Assembly: GCA_947648205.1 (NCBI GenBank)
Contig: CANSNC010000002.1
Coordinates: forward strand, 1-64,000
From: an uncultured Mycoplasma sp.
GTDB lineage: Bacteria; Bacillota_I; Bacilli_A; Mycoplasmatales; Mycoplasmoidaceae
Length of the DNA stretch: 64,000 nt
Direction: 5' to 3'
The position numbers and the translations under genes are program-made. Of the stretch, positions 36,333 to 47,462 are shown in pieces. How positions within the stretch are numbered: position 1 is the stretch's first letter; each line of letters opens with the position of its first letter. The notes under the pieces were generated by a model. That model did no database searches and was not told where the DNA came from. It saw only the letters and a program-made list of their open reading frames with translations.

Positions 36333-37322
36333 TTATTTAATGAATATATTTTGAAAATGATATTTAGCATAATTATTCATACTAGGAAAATCATTCAACA
36401 TTTTTGTATAACATTTTTCATATTGTCTAAAATATAAATTATCATCTGATTTGTTTATAAATTTATTTGTAATAATTAAATTTCAATTTTCATCAAAACT
36501 AAAATAACCTTTATCAAATAATTTATGGTGATTTGAACATAATGTGATTCCATTATTTGGATCATATTTTTCATAGTCATCACTATTTGAATATGGTTTT
36601 ATATGACAAGCTTCTAAAATAGAATTATTATCTAAACAACATATAATACATTTTTTATCTCTATCTAAGACAGATTTTCTAAAAATATGTTGATATCTTC
36701 TTCTATAACTTTCTATTTCTAATGGAATTGAATGTGTTAATTTGTCCATATCATAATAATAATCTAAATTTATTATTTGAGAATTTGTTTTTTCTTTGTA
36801 TCAAGGTATTGCTTCTTTAATTGCTTTAAAACATAAACTCTCAAATATTATAAAATTCTCATCTGAAGGTTTAATGTCAAAATTAAATTTTAATTTTTTA
36901 GTTTTGTTATCATAAATAAATCATTTGCTTTCTAATTTTTTTATTGGACCTTGTAACATAATAGAAAAAACACTTGATTTTGTATTCTCATTAAAACCAA
37001 TTTCTCAACTCTGCTTTCCTGAATGATTTTTTAAAATTAAAAATAATAAATTATCTTTTGTTATTAAATCATAAAAGGCTTTAATAATTGTTTCATGATG
37101 TAAATCTATTTCAGATTTAAATAAATCTTTTTTGTTATTTTTAAAAGCATTAATTATTGATAATAGCAAAAAAGGTTTGTAAGGATATTTTATAGAGTTG
37201 CATTTAATATTTTCTAGATTATATATTTCATTACTGATTTTTTCATCAATTACTAGTGGAGCCATATGTTTTAATACTTTTGTGTTAAAAAACATTATTA
37301 TGTCATTATTTTTTGAGTTCAT
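36333..37322 (-). CDS. HNH endonuclease, probable solitary restriction-type nuclease
   Basis: The start at 37322 is fixed by AGGAGA eight nt upstream; an in-frame ATG at 37343 would add seven residues. The protein has 329 aa. The C-terminal HNH domain has the zinc pair C-x-x-C at about 225/228, then ACHIKPY with the catalytic His at about 240, PNNGITLC and HHKLFD (265-266). The first ~170 residues (for example YPYKPFLLLSIINAF) resemble the N-terminal region of predicted HNH restriction endonucleases (COG3440-like). No methyltransferase or other restriction gene is nearby, so modified-DNA restriction or an orphan nuclease role is possible. Confidence 0.85.
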
Positions 37323-37462
37323 TACTATTCTCCTACATTGCACTTAGTACTTGTAATGCTTTTAAATAAATGTATTTTGTAGTTATTTTAAATTCTTTTT
37401 GTTAATTTTATGAAATTTCTTATGCTTAAAAACGTATATTTATATAAATAAAAAAATAAATA

Positions 37463-37489
37463 TTAGCAAAAAACTATTGAGAGTGCTAA
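37463..37489 (+). promoter_or_regulatory. CIRCE operator of dnaK (HrcA binding site)
   Basis: TTAGCAAAA, nine spacer bases and GAGTGCTAA fit the 9-9-9 layout of CIRCE (consensus TTAGCACTC-N9-GAGTGCTAA). The right arm is perfect, while the left arm has three changes at its inner end. It indicates HrcA-controlled heat-shock expression. Confidence 0.88.
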
Positions 37490-37504
37490 TTTTTATGCTA
37501 TACT
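37477..37504 (+). promoter_or_regulatory. dnaK promoter overlapping CIRCE
   Basis: TTGAGA (37477-37482), a 16-nt spacer and TATACT (37499-37504) form a good housekeeping promoter. The -35 box lies inside the CIRCE element, so HrcA binding would block polymerase directly. Confidence 0.75.
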
Positions 37505-37508
37505 ATAG

Positions 37509-39329
<1,821 letters not shown>

Positions 39330-39335
39330 TTTATT

Positions 39336-39365
39336 AAATAGAATGTTTACCATTCTATTTTTTTA
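39336..39365 (+). terminator. dnaK terminator
   Basis: AAATAGAATG and CATTCTATTT form a 10-bp stem with a 5-nt loop followed by T5. Confidence 0.88.
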
Positions 39366-39386
39366 TTTCTATCTATTCTATTGTTA

Positions 39387-39392
39387 TATAAT
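39387..39392 (+). promoter_or_regulatory. -10 box predicting a leaderless RpiR-like mRNA
   Basis: TATAAT ends 5 nt before the ATG at 39398, so transcription would start at about the A of the start codon. No ribosome site exists between them. Confidence 0.55.
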
Positions 39393-39397
39393 AAATT

Positions 39398-40207
39398 ATG
39401 AATGAAAAATTTAAAGTAATATTAGATTATGATTCATCTAAAATGACACAAACTGATTTAATAATAATAGATTATATTAATAGTGAATTTGTTTCAATTA
39501 TTAAAAACAATGAAACTATTGAGTCATTTTGTCATGGAAAACCTTTTTCGATTGCTTCTGTTCATAGAGTAGCCAAAAAATTAGGTTTTAATTCTTTTAC
39601 TAATATGAAATTTGATTTAATTAATAGATATATTCAAAGAGCAGAAAATGCTTTTTCTAACTCTAATGATATAGATAGTAATATTAGTAAATTATTTTTA
39701 CCTGAATTTGATATAAATGAATATTTATCATTTTTAAAGTTTTCTCTTGCTAATATAGATTGACAAATAATAAAGCAAATGCAAAAAGACATAATGTCAA
39801 AATCTACAATATATGTTTTTCAAGAAGATAAAATATTTGAAGTTAGAGCATTTGATATTTATTGTTCTCTTAAAAAAATACATTTAGTTAGATTAACAAG
39901 TTTGCAATATTTTGAATTTTTTAAAAAAATTCAAGATTTTGAAAAAGATAGTATTTTTTTATTTACAAAATTTAATGTTATTAGTGATACTGAAAATTAT
40001 TTTTTAGACTTTTTGAGTTCTAAAAAGATAAAAACATATTTTTTTACATCTATTCTACAACCTTATAGAGAAAATGTGTTTCAAATTGTAATAGGAAATT
40101 TTAAACGGATTGATAATGACAAAAAACTATTTATACGTTTTAAAATGATTTATGATCAATTAATAAATATTATTATCTATAGTTTATTTAATAAGACACA
40201 TTTTTAA
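39398..40207 (+). CDS. MurR/RpiR-family transcriptional regulator
   Basis: The 269-aa protein has an N-terminal helix-turn-helix of the RpiR type around residues 45-75 (FSIASVHRVAKKLGFNSFTNMKFDL). The C-terminal part, about residues 125-260, occupies the place of a sugar-phosphate-binding SIS domain, with STIYVFQ and IFLFTKFN as possible strands, but it is weakly conserved. RpiR regulators commonly sense phosphosugars, and the target is not evident from neighbours. A TATAAT five nt before the ATG and the lack of a ribosome site suggest a leaderless message. Confidence 0.75.
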
Positions 40208-40292
40208 ATATTTAGTTTATTAATAAAATAATAAGTATTTGATAAATGTTAAACATAATGTTAATTTATTAATAAATTAATTAAAGAAATTG

Positions 40293-40340
40293 AAATAAAA
40301 AATTCAAAATATGGTTATATAGAATTTTTTATTTTTTAAA
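40293..40340 (+). terminator. Probable terminator after the RpiR-like gene
   Basis: AAATAAAAAATTC (40293-40305) pairs perfectly with GAATTTTTTATTT (40322-40334) and is followed by T/A-rich sequence. It also precedes the accessory gene at 40401, so it may regulate readthrough. Confidence 0.55.
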
Positions 40341-40400
40341 TTATTTTTTTGTTTACCTATAATTTTGTTATTAATAAAATTTAATTAATGAGGTTAATTT

Positions 40401-41274
40401 ATGAAAATTATAAGTAAATTTAGAATAATTCTTCCACTTATTATTGCTGTGCCATCGGTAATAATACCTACGTTAATGAATTATATTGTTAACAAAGAAA
40501 ATTATAAAATTAACTATGATGATGTGAAAAAAATTTCTCATTTATTGAAGAAAAATTACATCATAGTTTTTCTGCTAATGAAGTTAATGATAATGACATT
40601 AATGATAATGAAATTAATGATTTTGGTGGAATTAGTAAAAAAGAATTTATAGATAAGGCTTTATATTTTACTGATTTGTTTGAAAAACAAAAATTTACAC
40701 TAGATGATATTAATGATTACTTGAATGAAATGAAATTAAAATATAGTGATTATAATTTGAGCTCAAATGATAGTTTTAGTACTATAAACAATGTTAATTT
40801 AAATAGACTAATAATGCCAAGTGAACTTGAAACTAGTAATAGCATTAGTAATACTGGAGTTGAAAAGTCAACATATAATTTATTAAAAAATTTAAGAATT
40901 GCAAATGCAGCTATTGCATCTATTTCAGCTGCACTTGCTATTGCATCAGCTTCAATGTATGCTTTTGTTGTTCCTTCTTTTGGTGGAACATTGTCCATTG
41001 CTATAGGTTTATCTGCGGCCTCTATTGCTGTTGGTACTGCTAGTGGTATGTTAATATTAGCGATTGACATAATTGATAAAGAGAGAGATGACTGAGAAAG
41101 AGCAATTAGTGCAGGGGCTGCCACTTATAAAGTAGGGCATGTAGCAGCAAATATTGCAAAAGCATTATATCCTATAGTTAATTTAGGTAAGTTTTTAAGA
41201 TATGTTCCACTTTTAGGTGCTTTCATTGAGACATGTGCGCTATTTTAGCTATCGTAGATGCAATTAAATATTAA
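40401..41274 (+). pseudogene. Exported hydrophobic-hairpin protein, frameshifted (broken or phase-variable)
   Basis: A TGAGG ribosome site precedes an ATG at 40401 encoding a signal-like start (IILPLIIAVPSVIIP). The frame is lost at a run of seven A (40527-40533); one extra A would join it to the downstream frame, which reads FSFIEEKLHHSF and continues as a convincing protein. That frame contains an Ala/Ser-rich hydrophobic hairpin (IASISAALAIASASMYAF, then SIAIGLSAASIAVGTASGML) and a second hydrophobic segment. A second shift near 41237 would give the end AILAIVDAIKY at 41274; otherwise it stops at 41248. Its layout matches the intact protein at 42777-43994. A pore-forming or toxin-like effector is inferred from architecture only. 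Confidence 0.6.
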
Positions 41275-41289
41275 ATTAGGAGTCATAAT

Positions 41290-42123
41290 ATGGATGAGAT
41301 TACAATTTGATTTTGTTATATTCTTGCATTATTATTGATTTTATTACACTTTGGATATGTATTTTTTACTAACAATAGAATGAAGTGCTTTAAAACAATT
41401 ATTTTTAAAGATAATAACAATAAATTTAACAATTTTTGCATAAAAAATTGATTAAGAATTATTAAGAGAGATAAATTTTATTATTTTTTCTTTAATTACT
41501 TAATGTTATCGTTTTATATTGTTTTATTCTCGATAGTCATATATTTTATTATTCAAGTTTTATTTACAATAAATAATTGATATGCAACACAGAAATGACT
41601 AAAAATTTTAATAATAACTATAACAGTTGTTTATTACTTTATAGTTTTAGTTGTGTTTTCCATATTTTTATTTAAATTTTGATCATGATATAAAAATATT
41701 GAAAATTGTAAATCTAATACAAAAGAAAAAGAATTAGAAGACCACTTAAATAATTTATTAGATATTAAGAATTTACCTAATTTATTGGATATAAAGACTA
41801 ATAATACAATGATTGATAGATTCATATTATTAATGAATAAAAAAAATAATAAGTTTTTTAATAAAAAAAAGAAAAATATATATTTTTATCTAAATTATTT
41901 AATGTGAAGATATTCGTTTATGTATGCATATATGTTTCATGAAAGAGATTTATCAGGAATGTATATATTCCTTGGTGTCATCATATTTTATAATAGTAAC
42001 AAAGTTTCTATTTTAGATAAAGATAAAGGAAATAGTATCATTGTAAACAAAGATGAATTTATGACAATAATAGAAGATAACATTATTAATACATATTATA
42101 AATGAGAAAAAAATAATAATTAG
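41290..42123 (+). CDS. Membrane protein, 277 aa, partner of the preceding exported protein
   Basis: TTAGGAG lies 8-9 nt before the ATG. The protein has hydrophobic segments near residues 6-27, 75-97 and 109-132, then a charged cytoplasmic domain of about 145 residues containing DHLNNLLDIKNLPNLLDIK and MFHERDLSGMYIFLG. TGA codes for Trp throughout. It directly follows the frameshifted exported protein and has no recognised family. The position after a hydrophobic exported protein is what an immunity or receptor partner would occupy; this is inference. A short degenerate sequence at about 45470-45545 resembles part of this gene. Confidence 0.75.
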
Positions 42124-42208
42124 TTTTGAGAAATAGAATGTTTTAATGAAATTAATTAAAATTACCAAAGCAAAATATGAAGTGCAACATCATAATTCCA
42201 CAACTTAT

Positions 42209-42243
42209 AACTCATAACCAATAAAATGGTTATGAGTTTTTAT
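42209..42243 (+). terminator. Rho-independent terminator
   Basis: AACTCATAACCA pairs with TGGTTATGAGTT around a 6-nt loop and a T run follows. It closes the first exported-protein/membrane-protein unit. Confidence 0.88.
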
Positions 42244-42776
42244 TGCTTTTTTATATAATATTTATTTCACAACTTGATTTAAAATCAAAGATTTTTCTTA
42301 ACATGTAAATAATTGAAATAATTCAAAACAAAAACTAAAATCATAATAAATATTTTTATTAGTTGTTTTAATTTTTTAAATTATTTTTCATGTCTTTTTT
42401 GTTTTTTAAAATTATAAATATAAAAAATGTATTTATTCATTTTTTAATTTTCATAAAATTGTTTGAATATTCATAATAGATATTTTGTTGCAGTTTATAT
42501 GAAAAACATTAATATTTTTTATTTAAAACTAATAATTTTTTGTGTTTGTTTATTAAAGATTATTTTTATCTTTAGGTTTTATAATAGATTTTAATTAATC
42601 TTTATATTTTTTTTATTATCACATGTGTTTTTTTAATAATTTAAAATTCTATTGTGATTTATTTGATTGTTATTATAAAATCAAATTGATACTAATTTGT
42701 ATTTGAGAGCCTCAATTTAGAACTTTGGTTTAATTTTTGACTAAATTGAGATGTATACAGAGAATATGGAGTTTAT
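42244..42776. other. Long AT-rich non-coding stretch inside the accessory island
   Basis: No frame of useful length is open on either strand. The sequence is mostly runs of A and T with no repeat unit I can define. It ends with a perfect inverted repeat just before the next gene. The length is unusual for this compact genome and suggests decayed genes or regulatory sequence. Confidence 0.5.
42711..42750. promoter_or_regulatory. Perfect 10-bp inverted repeat before the exported-protein gene
   Basis: CTCAATTTAG (42711-42720) and CTAAATTGAG (42741-42750) are exact reverse complements, 26 nt before the GTG start of the next gene. It lacks a T run, so an operator or 5' leader hairpin is likelier than a terminator. 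Confidence 0.45.
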
Positions 42777-43994
42777 GTGAAAAAATGAAAAAATATTGCA
42801 TTAGGATTAATGATGTCTAGTGTAGCTATAGTCCCTAGCTTATATGTTGCTAGCAGTCATAGTATGGTTATTAAAAGTAATTTTAATAAAAAAATAGAGC
42901 AAAAAGATATGTTTAAAGATGTAAAAACTGATGAATTAAAAAACCTTATATATGGATCAGATTTTAAAAAAGTATTTAATACTTCAGTTGTTAATGATAA
43001 ATTAAAATATGATATAGATATTGATATGGATAAAATTTATGAATACACAACAAAAATAATTAATGGTGATTTATTGATTGAAGATATTCAAAACAATATG
43101 GATAAATTAAAAAAGACAAATGAAAATCTTTATAATGAAGTTAAAAATAAAATAGATAGTGACATAGATTTAGCTATGTCAAATGAAGTTGATGATAAAG
43201 AAATAGCTATTTATAGTAGTGAAGAAAAAATAAATAATAAATCATATAGTAATTTTTTAATAAAAAATAATTATAATTTTACTACCAATAATAATCAAAA
43301 TGATAGTCGTAATATTTATGTTACAAATGATGATTATGAAGAAATAATGGCTTTAGAAAAGAAAAAAAATATATTAAATGATTATTTAAATGCATTAAAT
43401 GGTCTAAAAGTATCTTCTGCAACTTTAACTGGAATTGCTTGAGGTGTGGCAGCATTTTATTGAACTGCTTGATGGATGTGGGGAGCTAATGTAGCTTTTG
43501 CTGTTGCTGCAACAACACAAGCAGGAATAATGACATGATTTACAAATGAATCATGAAATACATATAAATATTATGATAAAATAAAAAAACAAATGGAAAC
43601 TGTTTTAAAGAGTGATGAATACAAAATTTGATATGATATTTTAAAAGAAAATATAAATTCTTTTAATAAAGATGAATTAAGAAAAAAAGGAGAAATAAGT
43701 TTTTCCATTTCAATTGCACTATTATTGTTAGATGTGCCAGGAAGAACTAAAGAAGTATTGAATATACTAATATCAAAAGGTTTAAATAGTTTTGCTAAAA
43801 CAACTCTTTTTAAAATTGTTGCTAAAAATCTTGGTAAAAAAGCATTTGCTTTTGCTAATAATGCTATTTTAAAAAAAGTAATAGTTAAAGCTACAGCATG
43901 GGCAAATCCAATTTCTGTTGCTATATCAGCTGTTGATACTGTTTTGTCAATTACAAGCTCTGCAATTGATATTGTTTTTTCAACAAAATTATAA
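42777..43994 (+). CDS. Exported hydrophobic-hairpin protein, 405 aa (effector-like)
   Basis: The GTG at 42777 is preferred because TGGAG lies just upstream and it completes a signal peptide (KKWKNIALGLMMSSVAIVP and on). Residues of about 35-200 are charged and helical. A Trp/Ala-rich hydrophobic hairpin lies at about 218-255 (WGVAAFYWTAWWMWGANVAFAV, non-contiguous). The rest is amphipathic and ends in hydrophobic helices (NPISVAISAVDTVLSITSS). It has the same order of parts as the frameshifted gene at 40401. Both TGA and TGG code Trp, TGG twice close together. Two membrane-protein genes follow immediately. No family is recognised; a pore-forming effector is a hypothesis from architecture. Confidence 0.75.
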
Positions 43995-43997
43995 TTT

Positions 43998-44708
43998 ATG
44001 TCAATATTTAAACTTTATTTTATTTTTGCTTTTAATAAAAAACCTCTTGACAAAGATTTTCATGATAGAGAAAAATTTTATAAATTTTCTTCAATTTTGA
44101 AAAAACATAAAGAAGACTTAGATTATGATAAACAATTATTTTTGACTGAAAAATTATTTCCTAAATTAATTTACATTCCAATATTAAATTTTATTTATTT
44201 GATAATTTTTAAAAGAAATATATATACTTCATTTAAATCTGCATATTCAAAATTTTGATTTTGAAGAAATTGAAGTGGTTTAGTTTTTGTAAATTGCTTA
44301 ATTGTTGGTTCTATAATATGCTCAATTGTGTTCTTATGAATGGGAATTACTAACTTTAATGATTCTAAGGCTTTATGGTTTGCATTAATTCCTATACTAT
44401 TATTATTTGCATGTTTTTTCTCTTTTATTTTCCCTTGAGTGTTAAGAATTAAATATAATAATACTAGTGTATTTGATAATTTTATCATTAATTGTATTTA
44501 TTTTCCGCTAATATATATATTGATAAAACCTGAAAATAAATATCTAAAAAATATAAATAAAGATCTATGCACTATTGTAATAGCTAATAAAGAGTTTAAT
44601 GATATTTTAAATTTAATTGACTGAATTTTTGAATTGAGTCAAGATGAATTTATTAGTATTTTTAACAATAAAGAATTTGAATGGAGAACAAATGCTAAAA
44701 AAATATAA
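43998..44708 (+). CDS. Membrane protein, 236 aa, following the exported protein
   Basis: It begins three bases after the previous stop. The N-terminal ~50 residues are charged, followed by four or five hydrophobic segments between about residues 55 and 180 (for example IPILNFIYLIIF and IPILLLFACFFSFIFP), and then a short cytoplasmic tail ending RTNAKKI. No SD-like site is evident, consistent with translational coupling. Its last 17 bases overlap the next gene. It is a candidate immunity or transport partner of the exported protein. The family is not recognised. Confidence 0.75.
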
Positions 44709-45300
44709 ACTTGAAAATAAATTATTAAATTCTGATTCAGATGATTATAATAATTGTTGTGTATTAGAAATAGCTAAACAAATAGTGAACAATAAATACA
44801 ATAGAAAAATATTTATTGCCAATTTAATATTAATATTATTTTTATTATTATTTTTAGTAGCATTTCTAATATATTCTTCTTTAATCATTGCTTTTGGTAT
44901 AAAAATTAATTCAAATAATTGAGTTATTCATTTAATAATTTTAATAGTATTTTGAGTTTTATCTTCTTGCATTTGCTCATATAACTTTTACACTGGTTCA
45001 TATATTGATAAAAGAATTCCTAAGATATATTTAAAGCATAAAATGTATTTATATAGTTTGTATTCTTTAAATGTAGAAGATAATATATTTTATATTGACA
45101 AAATAAAAGAATTGTTATCGCATGTAAAATTGTTTAATTTTGTTAGTGAAGATATATTATTAGATTTTAATAAAAAAGTAAATACTACAAAACTAAAGAG
45201 AAGATTTTCAATATATTTTCCTTATTCAATGATGCCTTTGAGTGTTGTATCATCTGTTTTATGTCACCTTTCTATTTTCTCATTTTTAAAAGTAATATAA
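44692..45300 (+). CDS. Membrane protein, 202 aa, third gene of the exported-protein operon
   Basis: The ATG at 44692 is chosen because TGGAG precedes it, within the end of the previous gene; an in-frame upstream ATG at 44644 lacks a site. About 40 charged residues are followed by two hydrophobic segments at about 42-66 and 77-98, a cytoplasmic middle of about 75 residues (VEDNIFYIDKIKELLSHVK) and a third hydrophobic segment at the C-terminus (MMPLSVVSSVLCHLSIFSF). The hairpin-plus-tail layout resembles the protein at 41290-42123, without clear sequence identity. Confidence 0.72.
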
Positions 45301-45308
45301 TTTCTTGA

Positions 45309-45338
45309 AAATATTGGTTGTATAACCAATATTTTTAT
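45309..45338 (+). terminator. Terminator of the second exported-protein operon
   Basis: AAATATTGGTT and AACCAATATTT form an 11-bp stem with a 4-nt loop followed by TTTATTT. Confidence 0.85.
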
Positions 45339-45866
45339 TTGATTTTGATTTTATATTTATTAAAATTTCACAGTTTTTAAAAGCAATAATATATCAATTT
45401 TATTTAGTAAATTAAATATAAGTCAAGCAATGCTATTAAATTGAAAATTATTAAGAAACTAATGTATTTTTTATGAGAAAAATACATATATATACTTAAA
45501 TTATTTAATGTAAAGATATTTATATATTTAATGATTTATTATAATAATATACATGATTTATAATTAGTGTATATGATAAAAGTAAACAATTTATTTTCTT
45601 AAAAATAATTTTGAAATATAACTAAAGATGGGTTTAGATCAATAGCTAAAATAGCATTATTAACATAATATATGACAAATGAAAATAAATAAAAGTTCAA
45701 ACAAAATTTAGAAGTTTGGACTTTTTTTGTTTTAAAAATACATAAGAATAAATTAAAAATATGTATTGATATTTTTTAATTCAGGTTTATCATATGAAAT
45801 TAAAATATTTATAAATATTAATATATTAATATATTATTTAATTATGTATTAATTTTAGGATAATGT
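45339..45866. other. Gene-free AT-rich stretch with a degenerate gene fragment
   Basis: No open frame is credible. Around 45500-45526 the sequence TAAATTATTTAATGTAAAGATATT matches the coding sequence near 41892-41916 of the 277-aa membrane protein with about one to two differences, and the flanks are weakly similar. This suggests a decayed further copy of that gene. A hairpin with T run at 45694-45729 would terminate whatever once lay here. Confidence 0.45.
45694..45729 (+). terminator. Rho-independent terminator with no intact gene before it
   Basis: AGTTCAAAC pairs with GTTTGGACT (one G-U) and runs into seven T. It stands downstream of the degenerate fragment and supports a lost gene. Confidence 0.7.
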
Positions 45867-47462
45867 ATGATTGTAAAGAATAGATTAATTAATATAATTG
45901 AAACCATCGAAAACCAAATTTTTGAAAAAGAAGATATTGTAAAGCTTACATTATTAGGATTGATTTCAAAAGAAAATATATTTTTGTTAGGTCAACCTGG
46001 TGTTGCTAAGTCTTTAATGGCTAGACAAGTTTGTAAACTTATTAAAAATGGCAAATATTTTGAATATCTTATGAATAGTTTTTCTACTCCAGAAGAATTA
46101 TTTGGACCTATATCATTAAAAAAATTAGATGATGATATTTATGAAAGAAAAGTAGAAAATTATCTTCCAGAAAGTAATGTTGTTTTTCTTGATGAAATTT
46201 GAAAAGCTTCTCCAGCAATTCAAAATACTTTACTTAATATTATTAATGAAAAAATTTATATTAATGGAAGTAATAAAATTAATGTTCCATTAAATTTATT
46301 AATATCAGCAAGTAATGAATTACCAGTTGAAAATGAAGGTTTAGAAGCTTTATATGATAGATTTTTGATACGTATAATTGTAAACCCAATTAAAGATGAT
46401 AAAAATTTCTTTTCATTATTAAGATCTGACAAAAATATTTCAATTAGTTTTTTACCTAATTTAACTTTTACAGTAGATGAAATTAATAGTTTTGAATCAC
46501 ATATAAATAATGTTTATTTATCTGATGAAATTTTACATTTTATTTTATCTTTGAAAAATGAGTTACAAAGAAATTTGGGAGAAAATGGGTTTTATGTATC
46601 AGATAGAAGATGAAAAAAAGTCGCTTGAATACTAAAATCATTAGCTTTTGCAAATGACAGAGAAGAAGTAAATGCAACTGATTTATTAATAATAAAGCAT
46701 TTACTATGATCAAAACCTCAAGAAATTGAATCTATAAATGAAATATTTGATAATGTATTTAATAAATATAATTTGGATTTATTGGGATTAAATTTTAATG
46801 AGATGTTTGATATTGTTGACAAATTGCAACAGGACATTCAAGTTAACTCTAAAATTGTAAAGAAAACAAAGTTAATTAATAAATTGATTACAGGTAGTAC
46901 ATTGACAAGTTTTATTGAATTTCATACAACTGAATTAAATGTAATTAAAAAATTTTTGTTACCTGTTGGATTAATGACAGATAATTGAGGGAAAAGATAC
47001 ATTCCTTATGGATACAACATTCAAAATAAAACAATTGCAGTGGATTTTAGTGGGAACCCACTTAGTTATTACTACTATGAAAAAAATAATGAAGAATGAG
47101 TTCAAAAAATTTATACTAGTCAACATTTTAAAATGTTAAATAACAATGATGGCTATGAATTTAATGGTATGAAAGTAATGCCTGTTGAATCTAATATTAT
47201 TGTGATTGAGGATATTAATTTATTGAGAAATTTAAAAGAAAAAATTGTTGAGCTTAAAACAAAAATAAATGAAATTGAAAATTATAAAGATCAAGTTATG
47301 AATTATTTGAAAGATGAAATAAATATTTTAGTTCCAAATTATGATTATTATCAATCTAAACTATTAAATTCAATTACAAGTAGTTTTACTAAAGTGAAAG
47401 TATCAATGGATGCAATTGAAAATCAGATAAAAGAAATTGAAAATAATAGTGGTAATCATTAG
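45867..47462 (+). CDS. MoxR-type AAA+ ATPase (RavA-like)
   Basis: The 531-aa protein has Walker A GQPGVAKS at about residues 42-49, the MoxR/RavA segment FSTPEELFGPISL, Walker B VVFLDEIWKA, and a sensor region LLISASNELP. The C-terminal third contains a predicted coiled coil (LRNLKEKIVELKTKINEIENYK). MoxR ATPases act as chaperones that insert cofactors or remodel complexes, usually with a VWA protein. The VWA gene starts at the very next base after this stop, matching the RavA-ViaA pair. Confidence 0.88.

Noticed and set aside
40572..40622. Short 15-bp tandem repeat (AATGATAATGA type) as a regulatory repeat
   Set aside because: It lies in the downstream coding frame and encodes a simple N-D-N-D/E repeat, so it is better explained as low-complexity protein sequence.
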